A DNA stretch of 64,000 nt, taken from contig DASPPB010000006.1 of assembly GCA_035625725.1 (NCBI GenBank), forward strand, positions 62,001 through 126,000, read 5' to 3'. Positions within the stretch are counted from its first letter, which is position 1. Each line of letters begins with the position of its first letter. Both the position numbers and the translations under genes were made by a program. Shown here piece by piece: positions 16,120 to 25,203 of this stretch. The DNA is from GJ-E10 sp035625725 (GTDB lineage: Bacteria; Pseudomonadota; Gammaproteobacteria; Burkholderiales; Burkholderiaceae_F). The notes beneath the pieces were generated by a model, which ran no database searches, was not told the origin of the DNA, and saw nothing but the letters and a program-made list of their open reading frames with translations.

Positions 16120-17925
16120 ATGTCGGCCGTTGCTGAGCCGCAGGAGCCGGAGCTCCGACCCAGCGCGCAAATCGTGCATTCCGAGGACCCCCGCGACGTC
16201 GGCTGGGTCACGCAAAATATCCCATGCCAGAGCGCGTGCCCAGCGGGCACCAATGTGCCCGCATATATCGGAGCAATCGCGCAGGGACGCCACGGCGAGG
16301 CCTACGAAATCAACCGCAGCGCCAATGTGCTGCCCGGGGTTCTTGGGCGGATTTGCTCGCGGCCCTGCGAAAGCGCCTGCCGCCATGGCTGGCCGGGCAA
16401 CGGCGAACCGGTGGGCATTTGTAACCTCAAGCGCTCGGCGGCGGACCTAAAGAGTGCGGGGCACCGCATCACCGAGCGGCTATACGCGCCGACTGGCAAA
16501 CGCATCGCGGTCGTGGGTGCGGGGCCCGCGGGTGTGGCGGCTGCACACGACCTCTCGGTCCTGGGGCATGACGTTACGCTCTTCGAACGCGAACAGCACT
16601 TCGGCGGGATGCTCCGCTACGGCATTCCGGAATTCCGGCTGCCGCGCGACATACTGGACTTTGAACTGCACAATGCTTTGCGCCTCGGCGTGGATTTGCG
16701 ACGCGGTCAAGGTGTCGGCAAGGCGCCGGGCGAGGTGCGTGTTGCGGATCTGCTCAAGGGCCACGATGCGGTGCTGCTCGCGGCCGGTTGTATGGCGCCG
16801 CTGCCCCTGCCCCTGAAGGTGCGAGGCGATGCACCCGAGGCGCAGGGCGGCTGCCCTGACGTGCAACACGGTTTGCCGTTTTTGATGGGGTTGCACCGGG
16901 GCGAGGGCAGGACCGTGCGTCGGCGCGTCGCCGTGGTGGGTGCGGGCTTTACGGCCCTGGATTGCGCCCGCGTTGCCGCTCGACTCGGGGCGCAGGAGGT
17001 GACGATCCATATCCGCACGGCCGAGGAGTACATCCCTGTCACGAAGGAGGAGATTTTCGAGGCCAAGCGCGAGGGCGTGCGGATCAAGGGTCTGCGCACG
17101 CCCGTGGGAATCGTGCTCGACGGCGAAGGCCGGCTCAGCGGCGTGGAGTTCGTCCAAAACCGGCTCGGCGCATGGCGCAAGGATGGCCGAAGGCAGGCGA
17201 TTCCCATCGAAGGCTCCGAGTTCATCGAACCGTGCGAGACGCTGCTCATCGCCATTGGCCAGAAGACCGTCAACGATTTTTTGGACATCCGCATCGAACT
17301 CGATCAGTGGCAAAACGTACGCGTGGGCGAAGACGGAATGACCTCTGCGCGGGGCCTGTTTGCCTGTGGAGACTTCGTAACCGGCCCCACCACGGTGGTC
17401 GAGGCGATCGGACGGGGTCGCGCGGCGGCGCAGAAGATCGATGCGTGGCTGATGGGAAAACCTCGGCGCAAGCGCGTGGTGCAGATCGTTCCCGTGGAGC
17501 AGCCGTTGCGCGAGCGGGCGTTTGATTTCATCGCCCGCCAGCACATGCCGACGGCACCGTTGCACGATCGGATGGGCAAGGGTCAGCTCGAAGTCGAACT
17601 CGGCATGAAGACGGAGCAGACCGTCCAGGAAGCCCGCCGCTGCTACCTGTGCAATCTGCACTATCAGATCGACGTCGACCGGTGCATATATTGCCGCGCG
17701 TGCATCGAGGTTGCGCCGCGCAACTGCATCAAGCTCGTTCAGGGCGTGGAAGTGCAACCGGATGGAACCTACGGCAGCCTCAAGGAGGCGCGGGAATGGA
17801 ACCAGGTCGGCGCGATCTGGATCGACAATAACGAGTGCATACGCTGCGGCGCGTGTTTTCGCGCCTGCCCGGTCAATTGCATATCGATAACACGCAACGA
17901 GTTCGTCGAGGTCGATACGCCATGA
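16120..17925 (+). CDS. GltD-like FAD/Fe-S NAD(P)H oxidoreductase with C-terminal ferredoxin domain
   Basis: A 601-residue multi-cofactor protein. Residues 36-101 hold six cysteines (36, 40, 79, 83, 87, 101) of a GltD-type N-terminal Fe-S domain. 'GAGPAG' (133-138) is the FAD site and a second dinucleotide fold 'VVGAGFTALD' should bind NAD(P)H. The C-terminus has two ferredoxin-type cysteine clusters (522/525/528/535 and 573/576/579/583/587). The ATG at 16120 follows AAAGGG. The stop overlaps the next ATG. By fold and context it passes electrons between NAD(P)H and ferredoxin, next to KorAB. In Thauera a flavoprotein accompanies KorAB and supports benzoyl-CoA reduction; calling this gene its counterpart is inference. 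Confidence 0.85.
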   Translation: MSAVAEPQEPELRPSAQIVHSEDPRDVGWVTQNIPCQSACPAGTNVPAYIGAIAQGRHGEAYEINRSANVLPGVLGRICSRPCESACRHGWPGNGEPVGICNLKRSAADLKSAGHRITERLYAPTGKRIAVVGAGPAGVAAAHDLSVLGHDVTLFEREQHFGGMLRYGIPEFRLPRDILDFELHNALRLGVDLRRGQGVGKAPGEVRVADLLKGHDAVLLAAGCMAPLPLPLKVRGDAPEAQGGCPDVQHGLPFLMGLHRGEGRTVRRRVAVVGAGFTALDCARVAARLGAQEVTIHIRTAEEYIPVTKEEIFEAKREGVRIKGLRTPVGIVLDGEGRLSGVEFVQNRLGAWRKDGRRQAIPIEGSEFIEPCETLLIAIGQKTVNDFLDIRIELDQWQNVRVGEDGMTSARGLFACGDFVTGPTTVVEAIGRGRAAAQKIDAWLMGKPRRKRVVQIVPVEQPLRERAFDFIARQHMPTAPLHDRMGKGQLEVELGMKTEQTVQEARRCYLCNLHYQIDVDRCIYCRACIEVAPRNCIKLVQGVEVQPDGTYGSLKEAREWNQVGAIWIDNNECIRCGACFRACPVNCISITRNEFVEVDTP

Positions 17926-18962
17926 CCGCGTCGCGCCACCACGTGATTATCGGCACCGGGGTCGCGGGCAACCAGGCCGCACGCACGTTGCGTCAGCGCG
18001 AACCGGCGGCGCGCATCAGCCTTTTGACACTGTCGGCGCTTCCCTTTTACAACCGCTACGACCTGCCGCGCGTATTTCGCGGGGTCCACGACTGGCGCGA
18101 ATTCCTCGTCGATCCGCCCAGTTACTACGAACAGCAGCGCATCGGCTTGCGCCGCTGCACGCGCGTGGTCAACGTGGACGCCAAGCGCAAGGTCGTCATG
18201 CTCGAACACAACGAGGAGCTGCCCTACGACACCTTGCTTGTCGCCTCCGGTGGCCGCGCATACCTTCCCGAGGACCTCTCCGAGTACCAGCCACTGCTCG
18301 ACGGCTTCGGCTCGTTCGAGCAAGCCATGTCGATGCGCCGCAAGCTGCCCGACGGCGGCACGGTGGCGATTTTGGGCGGCGACATGATCGGTTTGGATCT
18401 GGCGCGTACGCTCATCGACACGGGCCACCGTGTCGTGCTGATCGCAGGCAAGCAGACCTTTTGGCCCCACCAGGAGACGGCCGAGCAGCGCCAGGAGCTT
18501 CTGCGGGTGCTCGAACGCATGGGCATTGAGGTCCTGGAGGCCGACGGGGAGGGAGGAATCGATTCGATACGCGCGGGCGCTCGCGGCTTTGCCACGCGAT
18601 GCGTGGTATTTGGCAACGGGCGCGAGTGCCCGGCCGATGTCGTGCTGCCTTCGTTCGGACTCGTTCCTTCGGTCGAATTCATGCTCGGATCGGGAGTGGC
18701 CATTGAACGCGGTTTGCTGGTGAGCCCGGCGCTGCGTACGACCGATGAGTCGATTCTTGCAGCCGGCGACGTCTGCCAAATCTGGTCCAACGAGGAGAAA
18801 CGCTACCGCTTCTACTATGGTTGGAAGAATGTGCGGGCGATGGGTGATCTGGCAGCGCGGAATCTGACAGGCGACGACGAGACATTTGAGCCCGCGCAGG
18901 ACGAAACATTGCACATCGATGGCGGCGCCAAAATACACTCGCCTTTTTGGGAGTACGCCTGA
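17922..18962 (+). CDS. NAD(P)/FAD-dependent oxidoreductase (pyridine nucleotide-disulfide type)
   Basis: A 346-residue flavoprotein. 'IIGTGVAGNQAARTLR' near the start is the FAD-binding Rossmann fold, 'VAILGGDMIGLDLARTL' in the middle is the NAD(P)H fold, and 'LAAGDVC' near residue 285 is the second FAD contact. It resembles the N-terminal part of NirB and rubredoxin reductases, without a redox-active disulfide or the C-terminal interface domain of disulfide reductases. The start codon overlaps the upstream stop (ATGA) and its stop overlaps the korA start (TGATG), so all three are translationally coupled. It is probably an electron-transfer partner of KorAB; its acceptor is unknown. Confidence 0.85.
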   Translation: MTASRHHVIIGTGVAGNQAARTLRQREPAARISLLTLSALPFYNRYDLPRVFRGVHDWREFLVDPPSYYEQQRIGLRRCTRVVNVDAKRKVVMLEHNEELPYDTLLVASGGRAYLPEDLSEYQPLLDGFGSFEQAMSMRRKLPDGGTVAILGGDMIGLDLARTLIDTGHRVVLIAGKQTFWPHQETAEQRQELLRVLERMGIEVLEADGEGGIDSIRAGARGFATRCVVFGNGRECPADVVLPSFGLVPSVEFMLGSGVAIERGLLVSPALRTTDESILAAGDVCQIWSNEEKRYRFYYGWKNVRAMGDLAARNLTGDDETFEPAQDETLHIDGGAKIHSPFWEYA

Positions 18963-20737
18963 TGAGAACCGACGTCCAAATCTCGATTTGCGGCTCGGCC
19001 GGCGAGGGCACGATTGCCGCGGGCGACATCTTGCGCAACGCGCTTGCCGCTGCGGGTTACCGCATCATCAGCTTCGACGCGTACCCGGCCGAGATCCGCG
19101 GATTCGGCAAGTGTGTCGCGCGCCTGCGGGCCACGACCGAACAGGTGTATTCGCTCAAGGAAAAATCCGATGTGCTCGTCTGCCTGAACGACGAGCACGG
19201 CATTCCTCATGTCGGTGACGTGCGAGACTACGGCGCGGTGATCTACGAAGCCAAGTCCATTGCGCGCCTGGCCGAAGACGCCCATGTGAGCGCGCATGTG
19301 CGGCCGGGCCAGATCCCCTATCCGCTGGCGCTACGAGAGCTAAGCGAGCGCGCAACGGGAGCAACCCGCTCGCGCAATCTGGTTGCCCTGGGCTATCTTG
19401 CCGGCCTCTATTCGTTGGCGACCGAGCCCTTTTTACGGATCATAGAGAGCAAGTTCAAGGGTAAGGGTGCCGTCGCGGAAGCAAACCGCAAGGCCTTCGA
19501 AGCCGGCCGCGCCGCGGGTACGGAGACTTTCAAGCTCGACTTGGTGTCGTTTGGTCCACCGGTGGCGGGGCTGCAGTCCGTGATGCTCAACGGCAATGCG
19601 GCGGTAGTCCAGGGATGCTTGGACGCGGGCATCGACAATTTCTTTGGCTATCCGATCACGCCGGCCACGACCATCATGGAGCGCCTGGCCGCGGAAATGC
19701 CCAAGCGGGGCAAGCGCCTGGTGCAAACCGAGGACGAGATTTCGGCCATCGCTGCCACGATCGGGGCGGGGTATGCCGGGGCGCGGGCAGCGACTGCAAC
19801 CTCCGGGCCGGGCCTGGCTCTGATGTCGGAAATGCTGGGGCTGGGCATCATGGCCGAGGTGCCGTCGGTCCTATTTGTCTCGCAGCGCGGCGGCCCCTCG
19901 ACAGGCATCCCCACGAAAACGGAACAGTCTGACCTCAACATGGCCCTGTACGGCAGCCCGGGCGACGCGCCGCGGATCGTCATCGCGCCGACCAATGTGG
20001 AGGGTTGCTACCGGTGCGCCGGCAAGGCCTTCGAGATGGCCGAGCGCTACCAAACACCGGTCGTCGTGCTGCTGGACCTGTACCTGTCCAACCGCTACGA
20101 AGCGGTGGTCATGCCTGCCAAGCCACCCTTTGAGCCAAACTGCGACAAGCCACTGGCCAAGCAGCAACTGGGGGCCGGCTACAAGCGCTTTGCTATGGCA
20201 CCCGATGGGGTGAGTCCTCGCGCGCTGCCGGGCACGGCCGGCGGCATGCACGTCGTGACCGGCTTGGAGCACAACGAGTTCGGGCGCGTCAACGAACAGC
20301 CGGAAAATCACGAGGCGATGAGCCGCAAGCGCCACGACAAGCTGCTCGCCGCGCTCGCGCATCCGGACTTCACGCACTATAAGCGCTTCGGCGACGAGGG
20401 ACGGGTCGATGTCGGCCTTCTCACGTGGGGCTCCACCTTTGGCGAAGCGTTAGCCGCGATGTTTCGGGCGCGAACCGAAGGCATGCGCTGCGCCGCGATG
20501 AAAGTCGTCATGCTGCAGCCGTTCCCGACCGCAGCAGTGGCCGAATTCATCGACCAGTGCGACGTGGTGCTTGTGCCCGAACTCAACTACCAGGGACAGT
20601 TCGCGCGGCTCGTACAGGCAGAAACCGGCCGAATCGTGCACCGCTACGACCGTGTCTGCGGGGGACCGATGGCGGTGGCCGACATTCTGGCCCAGATGCA
20701 GCGCCTGCTCGGCGCGCGTCAGCAAAAGGCTGCGTGA
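18962..20737 (+). CDS. korA: 2-oxoacid:ferredoxin oxidoreductase, fused gamma-alpha subunit
   Basis: A 591-residue protein made of an N-terminal gamma domain (to about residue 190, 'GSAGEGTIAAGDIL') and an alpha (pyrimidine-binding) domain with 'FFGYPITPATTIMERLA' and 'TATSGPGLALMSE'. With the beta subunit encoded downstream it oxidatively decarboxylates a 2-oxoacid with CoA, giving acyl-CoA, CO2 and reduced ferredoxin. The fused gamma-alpha arrangement is that of KorA-type 2-oxoglutarate enzymes. It starts inside the previous stop (TGATG) and ends 9 bases before korB. 2-Oxoglutarate is the most likely substrate by family; other 2-oxoacids are possible. Confidence 0.9.
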   Translation: MRTDVQISICGSAGEGTIAAGDILRNALAAAGYRIISFDAYPAEIRGFGKCVARLRATTEQVYSLKEKSDVLVCLNDEHGIPHVGDVRDYGAVIYEAKSIARLAEDAHVSAHVRPGQIPYPLALRELSERATGATRSRNLVALGYLAGLYSLATEPFLRIIESKFKGKGAVAEANRKAFEAGRAAGTETFKLDLVSFGPPVAGLQSVMLNGNAAVVQGCLDAGIDNFFGYPITPATTIMERLAAEMPKRGKRLVQTEDEISAIAATIGAGYAGARAATATSGPGLALMSEMLGLGIMAEVPSVLFVSQRGGPSTGIPTKTEQSDLNMALYGSPGDAPRIVIAPTNVEGCYRCAGKAFEMAERYQTPVVVLLDLYLSNRYEAVVMPAKPPFEPNCDKPLAKQQLGAGYKRFAMAPDGVSPRALPGTAGGMHVVTGLEHNEFGRVNEQPENHEAMSRKRHDKLLAALAHPDFTHYKRFGDEGRVDVGLLTWGSTFGEALAAMFRARTEGMRCAAMKVVMLQPFPTAAVAEFIDQCDVVLVPELNYQGQFARLVQAETGRIVHRYDRVCGGPMAVADILAQMQRLLGARQQKAA

Positions 20738-20746
20738 GGAGCACCG

Positions 20747-21631
20747 ATGAAGACGCAACCGATCTATCTTGAAGACAAGCTGCGGGAGATCCAGGAGTCG
20801 GGCCGTCTGGCCTACCGGTCCCGCTCGATGCCGACCTGGTGCCCGGGTTGCGGTTATTTCAGTATTGTCGACGGGCTGCCAGGAGCACTCAACGACGCCG
20901 CAATAGCGCCGAAGGACACCGTTGTGGTCTCGGGTATCGGCTGCTCGTCGCGCTTTCCGTTTTTCGTCAACACCTACGGATTTCACACGCTCCACGGGCG
21001 CGTGCTGCCCGTTGCCATGGGGATCAAGACGGCCAACGACGCGCTCACGGTCATTGCCGTGGGCGGCGACGGAGACGGTTTCGCGATCGGCGGTGGGCAC
21101 GTACCGCATGCGGCGCGCCGCAATGTCGACATCACATACCTTTTGTTCGACAACGGCATCTACGGCCTAACGAAGGGACAGACGTCACCCACGTCGGCGG
21201 TCGGTTTTCGCACCTCGACGAGTCCGTACGAGAACTTCGATCAGCCGCTCAACCCGCTGATGATGGTGCTGAGCTACGGTGCGACGTGGGTGGGCCAGGC
21301 CTACGCAGGCCGGCCGCAGCAGCTCGAGGAACTGATCAAGCAGGCGATCGCCCATCGCGGATTCTCCTACCTGCACATCCTCTCGCCCTGCGTCACCTTC
21401 GACAAGACCGACAAGACCTACCAGCAGCTGGGCGCTCACGTCGTTGACGTTCCGCAAGGGCATGACGTCGGGGACTTAGGGGCCGCGATCGCGCTCGCGG
21501 CAAAAACCGATCGACCCGCGCTCGGTCTGATCTATCAGAGCACGCGCCCGACGCTCGCCGATGCTCTGGACGCGGTCGCAGCAAAAGCGGGCTACAAGGC
21601 TGCGGGGGTGCGGCGCCGGGCCGCGGCCTGA
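20747..21631 (+). CDS. korB: 2-oxoacid:ferredoxin oxidoreductase, beta (TPP-binding) subunit
   Basis: A 294-residue subunit with a GAGGAGC ribosome binding site. 'TWCPGCG' (Cys32, Cys35) and 'GIGCSSR' (Cys66), together with a later cysteine in 'SPCVTF', are the usual [4Fe-4S] ligands. 'GGDGDGFAIGGGH' to 'FDNGIYG' is the thiamine diphosphate motif. It forms the catalytic core with KorA. It is the last gene of the four-gene operon; no separate ferredoxin gene follows. Reduced ferredoxin from this enzyme would suit a benzoyl-CoA reductase or reductive TCA reactions; neither is in the window. Confidence 0.92.
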   Translation: MKTQPIYLEDKLREIQESGRLAYRSRSMPTWCPGCGYFSIVDGLPGALNDAAIAPKDTVVVSGIGCSSRFPFFVNTYGFHTLHGRVLPVAMGIKTANDALTVIAVGGDGDGFAIGGGHVPHAARRNVDITYLLFDNGIYGLTKGQTSPTSAVGFRTSTSPYENFDQPLNPLMMVLSYGATWVGQAYAGRPQQLEELIKQAIAHRGFSYLHILSPCVTFDKTDKTYQQLGAHVVDVPQGHDVGDLGAAIALAAKTDRPALGLIYQSTRPTLADALDAVAAKAGYKAAGVRRRAAA

Positions 21632-21764
21632 ACCGTCCCCGGCGCGGTGTTTGTGCCGGGTTCGAGCGTAAGAGGCGCGCAATTGCTCTGGCCGCCGCGC
21701 GCAGGAGCGCTAGTCGACTCCCGGCGCGGCGCCCTGGCAGCATATCGCTGCGCTCTCGGGACCT

Positions 21765-22028
21765 TTAGTGTTTGGCCGGAGGAGGCGCCGCCTTGGCTGC
21801 TTCGACGGCCTCGTGCAGTTCCCGCTCGGCGTCACGCAACAGCTGCTCGGCCTTTTCACCGTGCCCCTGCATGTCGTAGTGATTCGCAGCGCGGGCACGC
21901 TCCATCTCTTTGATCGATTCCTGGACATGCTTGTGAACCTTATCGAGATCGTGCCAATCCCGGACTTCTGCGGCGTAGGCTAGACCCGATACCAGCAGCA
22001 TCGAGGCAACAATGGGAACAAATTTCAT
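21765..22028 (-). CDS. Small secreted helical protein of unknown function
   Basis: An 87-residue protein with a clear Sec signal peptide (cleavage likely after 'GLAYA') and a GAGGAG ribosome binding site. The mature part of about 67 residues is predicted to be one or two amphipathic helices, rich in Glu, His, Lys and Ala, ending in 'APPPAKH'. There are no cysteines. It lies between korB (convergent) and lon (divergent). I do not recognise a named family; similar small periplasmic proteins are common in betaproteobacteria. Confidence 0.75.
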   Translation of the reverse strand: MKFVPIVASMLLVSGLAYAAEVRDWHDLDKVHKHVQESIKEMERARAANHYDMQGHGEKAEQLLRDAERELHEAVEAAKAAPPPAKH

Positions 22029-22441
22029 AACTTCTCCTCAAAGGTGAAAGAAACTCAGCCACGTGGACCCTGTCCTGAAGCCCGCCGAAGGCTGCCGCAA
22101 CGCAAAGCAAGCCGTGGCCCCACAAATACGCTAGGCGGATTGGCTTTGGAATTCGCCAGCCGGGGGCGGGTCCGCGGTGTGTGATCCTGGACCCGCGCCT
22201 ACCAACGGTTGGGTGCACCGGCGCGTTGACGCCGCAAGGTGCGTCGGGGAGCAGCAAGCGTTTCGAGAAGTAACAGGGTGACTGGAAATCGAGTTGCGCT
22301 GCCTGGTCCTTCTGCCCATTGAAACGGGCGTTTACGCCCCCATGTAGCACTTCAGTGGTCTGAGCGCTGCGAAGCGGCTCCGACGTGCCCGCGAACCGTT
22401 ACCCCGACGGCCGGGACCCACCGCAAGGGCAAGGAGAAGCT
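22029..22441. other. Intergenic region upstream of lon
   Basis: About 410 bases without a convincing reading frame, between divergent genes. A heat-shock sigma-32 promoter for lon was looked for and no convincing CTTGAA/CCCCAT pair was found. AAGGAG just before 22442 is the lon ribosome binding site. Confidence 0.4.
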
Positions 22442-24871
22442 ATGAATTTTTGGCCGGTGCTCCATCAGACATGGTCTGGCGAGGAGGGCGCACGCTCCGG
22501 TGGCGCTGGCGCGCCCGAGGGTGCCAAGGCTGGTACAACGACCAAGCCGCTTCCAAAAGACGCGCTCGTGATCATTCCGCTGCGCAATGCGGTGCTGTTT
22601 CCGGGCGCACTCTCGCCCATCACAGTGGGCCGTTCGGCCTCCATTGCCGCGGCTCAAGAGGCCGTCAAAGGCGAACTGCGGGCCGGATTTCTGCTGCAGC
22701 GGGATCCGCAAAAAGCGGAGGTCGCGCCCTCCGACCTGTACTGGGTCGGGACTGCCGGTCCGATCGTGCGCTACATCACGGCTCAGGAGGGTGCGCATCA
22801 CCTCGTGGTGCAGGGCGAGTCGCGTTTTCGAGTTCTGGAGTTTCTGGACGGCTGGCCGTTTCTGGTGGCACGGGTCGCCATGGTCGAGCAGCCGCAAACG
22901 CAGGGGCCGGAAGTCGAAGCTCGATTCTTGCAGCTCAAGGAGCAAGCGATCGAGGCGATCGGATTGCTGCCCCACGCGCCCGACGAATTAGCCGGTGTCG
23001 TGCGCGGGATGGACTCTCCTGCGCTTCTGGCAGACCTCGTTGCCAATTTGCTGGACGTCAAAAACGAGGAAAAGCAAGACATCTTGGAGACGTTCGACCT
23101 CGTGCGGCGGTTGGACAAAGTCATCGCCATGCTCTCGGCGCGCACGGAGGTGCTGAAGCTTTCCAAGGAAATCGGTGAGAAGACACGGGCGCACTTCGAC
23201 GAACGTCAGCGCGAGCATGTGCTGCGCGAGCAGCTGCGTCAGATCCAAAAGGAGCTCGGCGAAGGCGAGGACGCAAGCGCGGAGGTCGAAGAGCTGAAAA
23301 AGGCGATCGAGAACGCCGGGCTGCCCGACGAGGTGCTCAAGCACGCGCAGCGCGATCTCAAGCGGCTGCAGCGCATGGGCGACGGCGGCGCCGAATACTC
23401 GATGCTGCGCACCTATCTGGAGTGGCTCACGGAACTGCCGTGGAAGGCGCAGCCGCAGCAGCCGATCGATCTGGCCCAGGCGCGCAGTGTGCTCGACGAG
23501 GATCACTTCGGACTCGACAAGATCAAGCGGCGCATCTTGGAATATCTGGCCGTGCGCAAGCTCAACCCTGAGGGCAAGAGCCCGATCCTGTGCTTTGTCG
23601 GGCCGCCGGGCGTAGGCAAGACCTCGCTGGGCCAGTCCATCGCGCGGGCGACGGGGCGTGCGTTCCAGCGGGTCGCCCTGGGAGGCGTGCACGACGAAGC
23701 CGAGATTCGCGGACATCGGCGCACGTACATTGGGGCGCTGCCCGGCAACATCATTCAGGCGATGCGCCGCGCGGGCACGACCAACACCGTGCTCATGCTC
23801 GACGAAATCGACAAGACGGGGGCCGGCGGTTTTCACGGGGACCCGGCCAGCGCGCTGCTCGAAGTGCTCGACCCCGAACAAAACCACAAGTTCCGCGACA
23901 ACTACCTGGCAGTGGACTTCGATCTGTCGCGGGTGATGTTCATTTGCACCGCCAACGTTCTGGACACGATCCCGGGACCGCTGCGCGACCGGATGGAGGT
24001 GATCCAACTTCCGGGCTACACCGAGCAAGAAAAGGTCGAGATCGCGAAACGCTATCTGGTGCGCCGTCAACTCGATGCCAACGGGCTGCAGGGCGAACAA
24101 GCGAAACTGACCGATGCCGCCCTGGAATCGATCGTGCGCGATTACACGCGCGAGGCCGGGGTGCGCAACCTGGAGCGGGAGATCGGCACCGCCCTGCGCC
24201 ACGTGGCGATGCAGATCGCCGAAGACAAGACGCACGGCGTCACGCTCGATTCGGCGGACCTGCCCCCGATTCTCGGTCCGCGGCGCTTTGAAAACGAGTT
24301 GGCGCTGCGCAGTGGCATGCCCGGCGTGGCCACGGGGCTAGCCTGGACGCCTGTCGGCGGCGACATCTTGTTCATCGAGGCGAGCAAGGTGCCGGGCACC
24401 GGACGCTTGGTGCTCACGGGGCAGCTCGGCGACGTCATGAAGGAATCGGCCCAGGCAGCCTTGACGCTTGCCAAGACCTGGACCGGTGAGGCACTGGAGA
24501 AGTTCGACGTTCATGTGCACGTCCCGGCTGGTGCCACACCCAAAGACGGCCCGAGCGCGGGCGTGGCAATGTTTCTGGCCCTTGTGTCGCTGCTCACGGG
24601 CAAGCCAGTGCGTCCGGACGTGGCGATGACGGGCGAGATCAGTCTTCGGGGACTGGTGCTGCCGATCGGTGGCGTCAAAGAAAAAACTCTCGCCGCATTG
24701 CGCGCAGGCATAGGTACCGTGATGCTGCCCCGGCGCAACCAGAAGGATTTGGAGGACGTGCCACCCGAAGCGCGCGAAAAGCTGCAGTTCGTCTGGCTCG
24801 ACCGAATCGACGATGCCGTGCGATGCGCAATCGGGGAACTGGCGCCCGCGCGCGAACAACCGTCGTCCTGA
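22442..24871 (+). CDS. lon: ATP-dependent protease Lon (LonA)
   Basis: An 809-residue LonA protease. It has an N-terminal LAN domain (from 'LVIIPLRNAVLFPGA'), a coiled-coil middle ('EHVLREQLRQIQKELGE'), an AAA+ ATPase with Walker A 'GPPGVGKT' (387-394) and Walker B 'LMLDEIDK', and the serine protease domain with Ser705 ('PKDGPSAG') and Lys748 ('GGVKEK'). The length is normal. The ATG at 22442 has AAGGAG at good spacing; the longer frame adds a non-conserved stretch. It degrades misfolded and regulatory proteins in the cytoplasm. A perfect hairpin follows the stop. It is probably the main or a second Lon; paralogues cannot be judged here. Confidence 0.96.
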   Translation: MNFWPVLHQTWSGEEGARSGGAGAPEGAKAGTTTKPLPKDALVIIPLRNAVLFPGALSPITVGRSASIAAAQEAVKGELRAGFLLQRDPQKAEVAPSDLYWVGTAGPIVRYITAQEGAHHLVVQGESRFRVLEFLDGWPFLVARVAMVEQPQTQGPEVEARFLQLKEQAIEAIGLLPHAPDELAGVVRGMDSPALLADLVANLLDVKNEEKQDILETFDLVRRLDKVIAMLSARTEVLKLSKEIGEKTRAHFDERQREHVLREQLRQIQKELGEGEDASAEVEELKKAIENAGLPDEVLKHAQRDLKRLQRMGDGGAEYSMLRTYLEWLTELPWKAQPQQPIDLAQARSVLDEDHFGLDKIKRRILEYLAVRKLNPEGKSPILCFVGPPGVGKTSLGQSIARATGRAFQRVALGGVHDEAEIRGHRRTYIGALPGNIIQAMRRAGTTNTVLMLDEIDKTGAGGFHGDPASALLEVLDPEQNHKFRDNYLAVDFDLSRVMFICTANVLDTIPGPLRDRMEVIQLPGYTEQEKVEIAKRYLVRRQLDANGLQGEQAKLTDAALESIVRDYTREAGVRNLEREIGTALRHVAMQIAEDKTHGVTLDSADLPPILGPRRFENELALRSGMPGVATGLAWTPVGGDILFIEASKVPGTGRLVLTGQLGDVMKESAQAALTLAKTWTGEALEKFDVHVHVPAGATPKDGPSAGVAMFLALVSLLTGKPVRPDVAMTGEISLRGLVLPIGGVKEKTLAALRAGIGTVMLPRRNQKDLEDVPPEAREKLQFVWLDRIDDAVRCAIGELAPAREQPSS

Positions 24872-24881
24872 CGAAGCCGTT

Positions 24882-24914
24882 CTAGCACTCGCGCCACCTG
24901 CGCGCGAGTGCTAG
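24882..24914. terminator. Perfect 13-bp hairpin after lon
   Basis: CTAGCACTCGCGC (24882-24894) pairs completely with GCGCGAGTGCTAG (24902-24914) across a 7-base loop. No T-run follows, so it is not a classical intrinsic terminator. The outer arms TAGCACTC/GAGTGCTA match CIRCE half-sites but are 15, not 9, bases apart. Its place 10 bases after the lon stop suggests a 3'-end stabiliser or terminator. Confidence 0.55.
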
Positions 24915-25166
24915 CAGCAGAGCCGCGCTTGATGTGTGTCAGACGCTACCGCGTTTGAGCTAATTCTGATTGCGCAACGTGCGCGGGCCGTTGCTTGCTA
25001 AAATCTCACATGTAACGACGTTGGGCACAGCGCGGTGGCTGGAAGGATCCTTCGCACCAGCTGCTGAACATTCGCAAAGCGGTGTTCCGGGCCGATCGAC
25101 ACCCGCCCGGGCCGCCCGCAAGCGCGGTACATCCGCTCCCGTTTCGTGGTTCGGCGACCGTTGGAC

Positions 25167-25196
25167 TCAAGGTCTCGCCTTGATATTTTTTTATTT
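25167..25196 (+). terminator. Intrinsic-terminator-like hairpin and T-run directly before the glycosyltransferase start
   Basis: TCAAGG (25167-25172) and CCTTGA (25178-25183) form a 6-bp stem with a 5-base loop, followed by a run of A and mostly T (25184-25196). The element ends 7 bases before the chosen ATG at 25204. It could end read-through from lon or act as an attenuator; the stem is short, so strength is doubtful. Confidence 0.4.
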
Positions 25197-25203
25197 GACA
25201 TCG

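Noticed and set aside
22029..22441. Sigma-32 heat-shock promoter for lon
   Set aside because: No CTTGAA-like box with a CCCCAT-like box at proper spacing was found.
24882..24914. CIRCE element (HrcA operator)
   Set aside because: Spacer between half-sites is 15 bases instead of 9 and the site is downstream of lon, not upstream of a chaperone gene.
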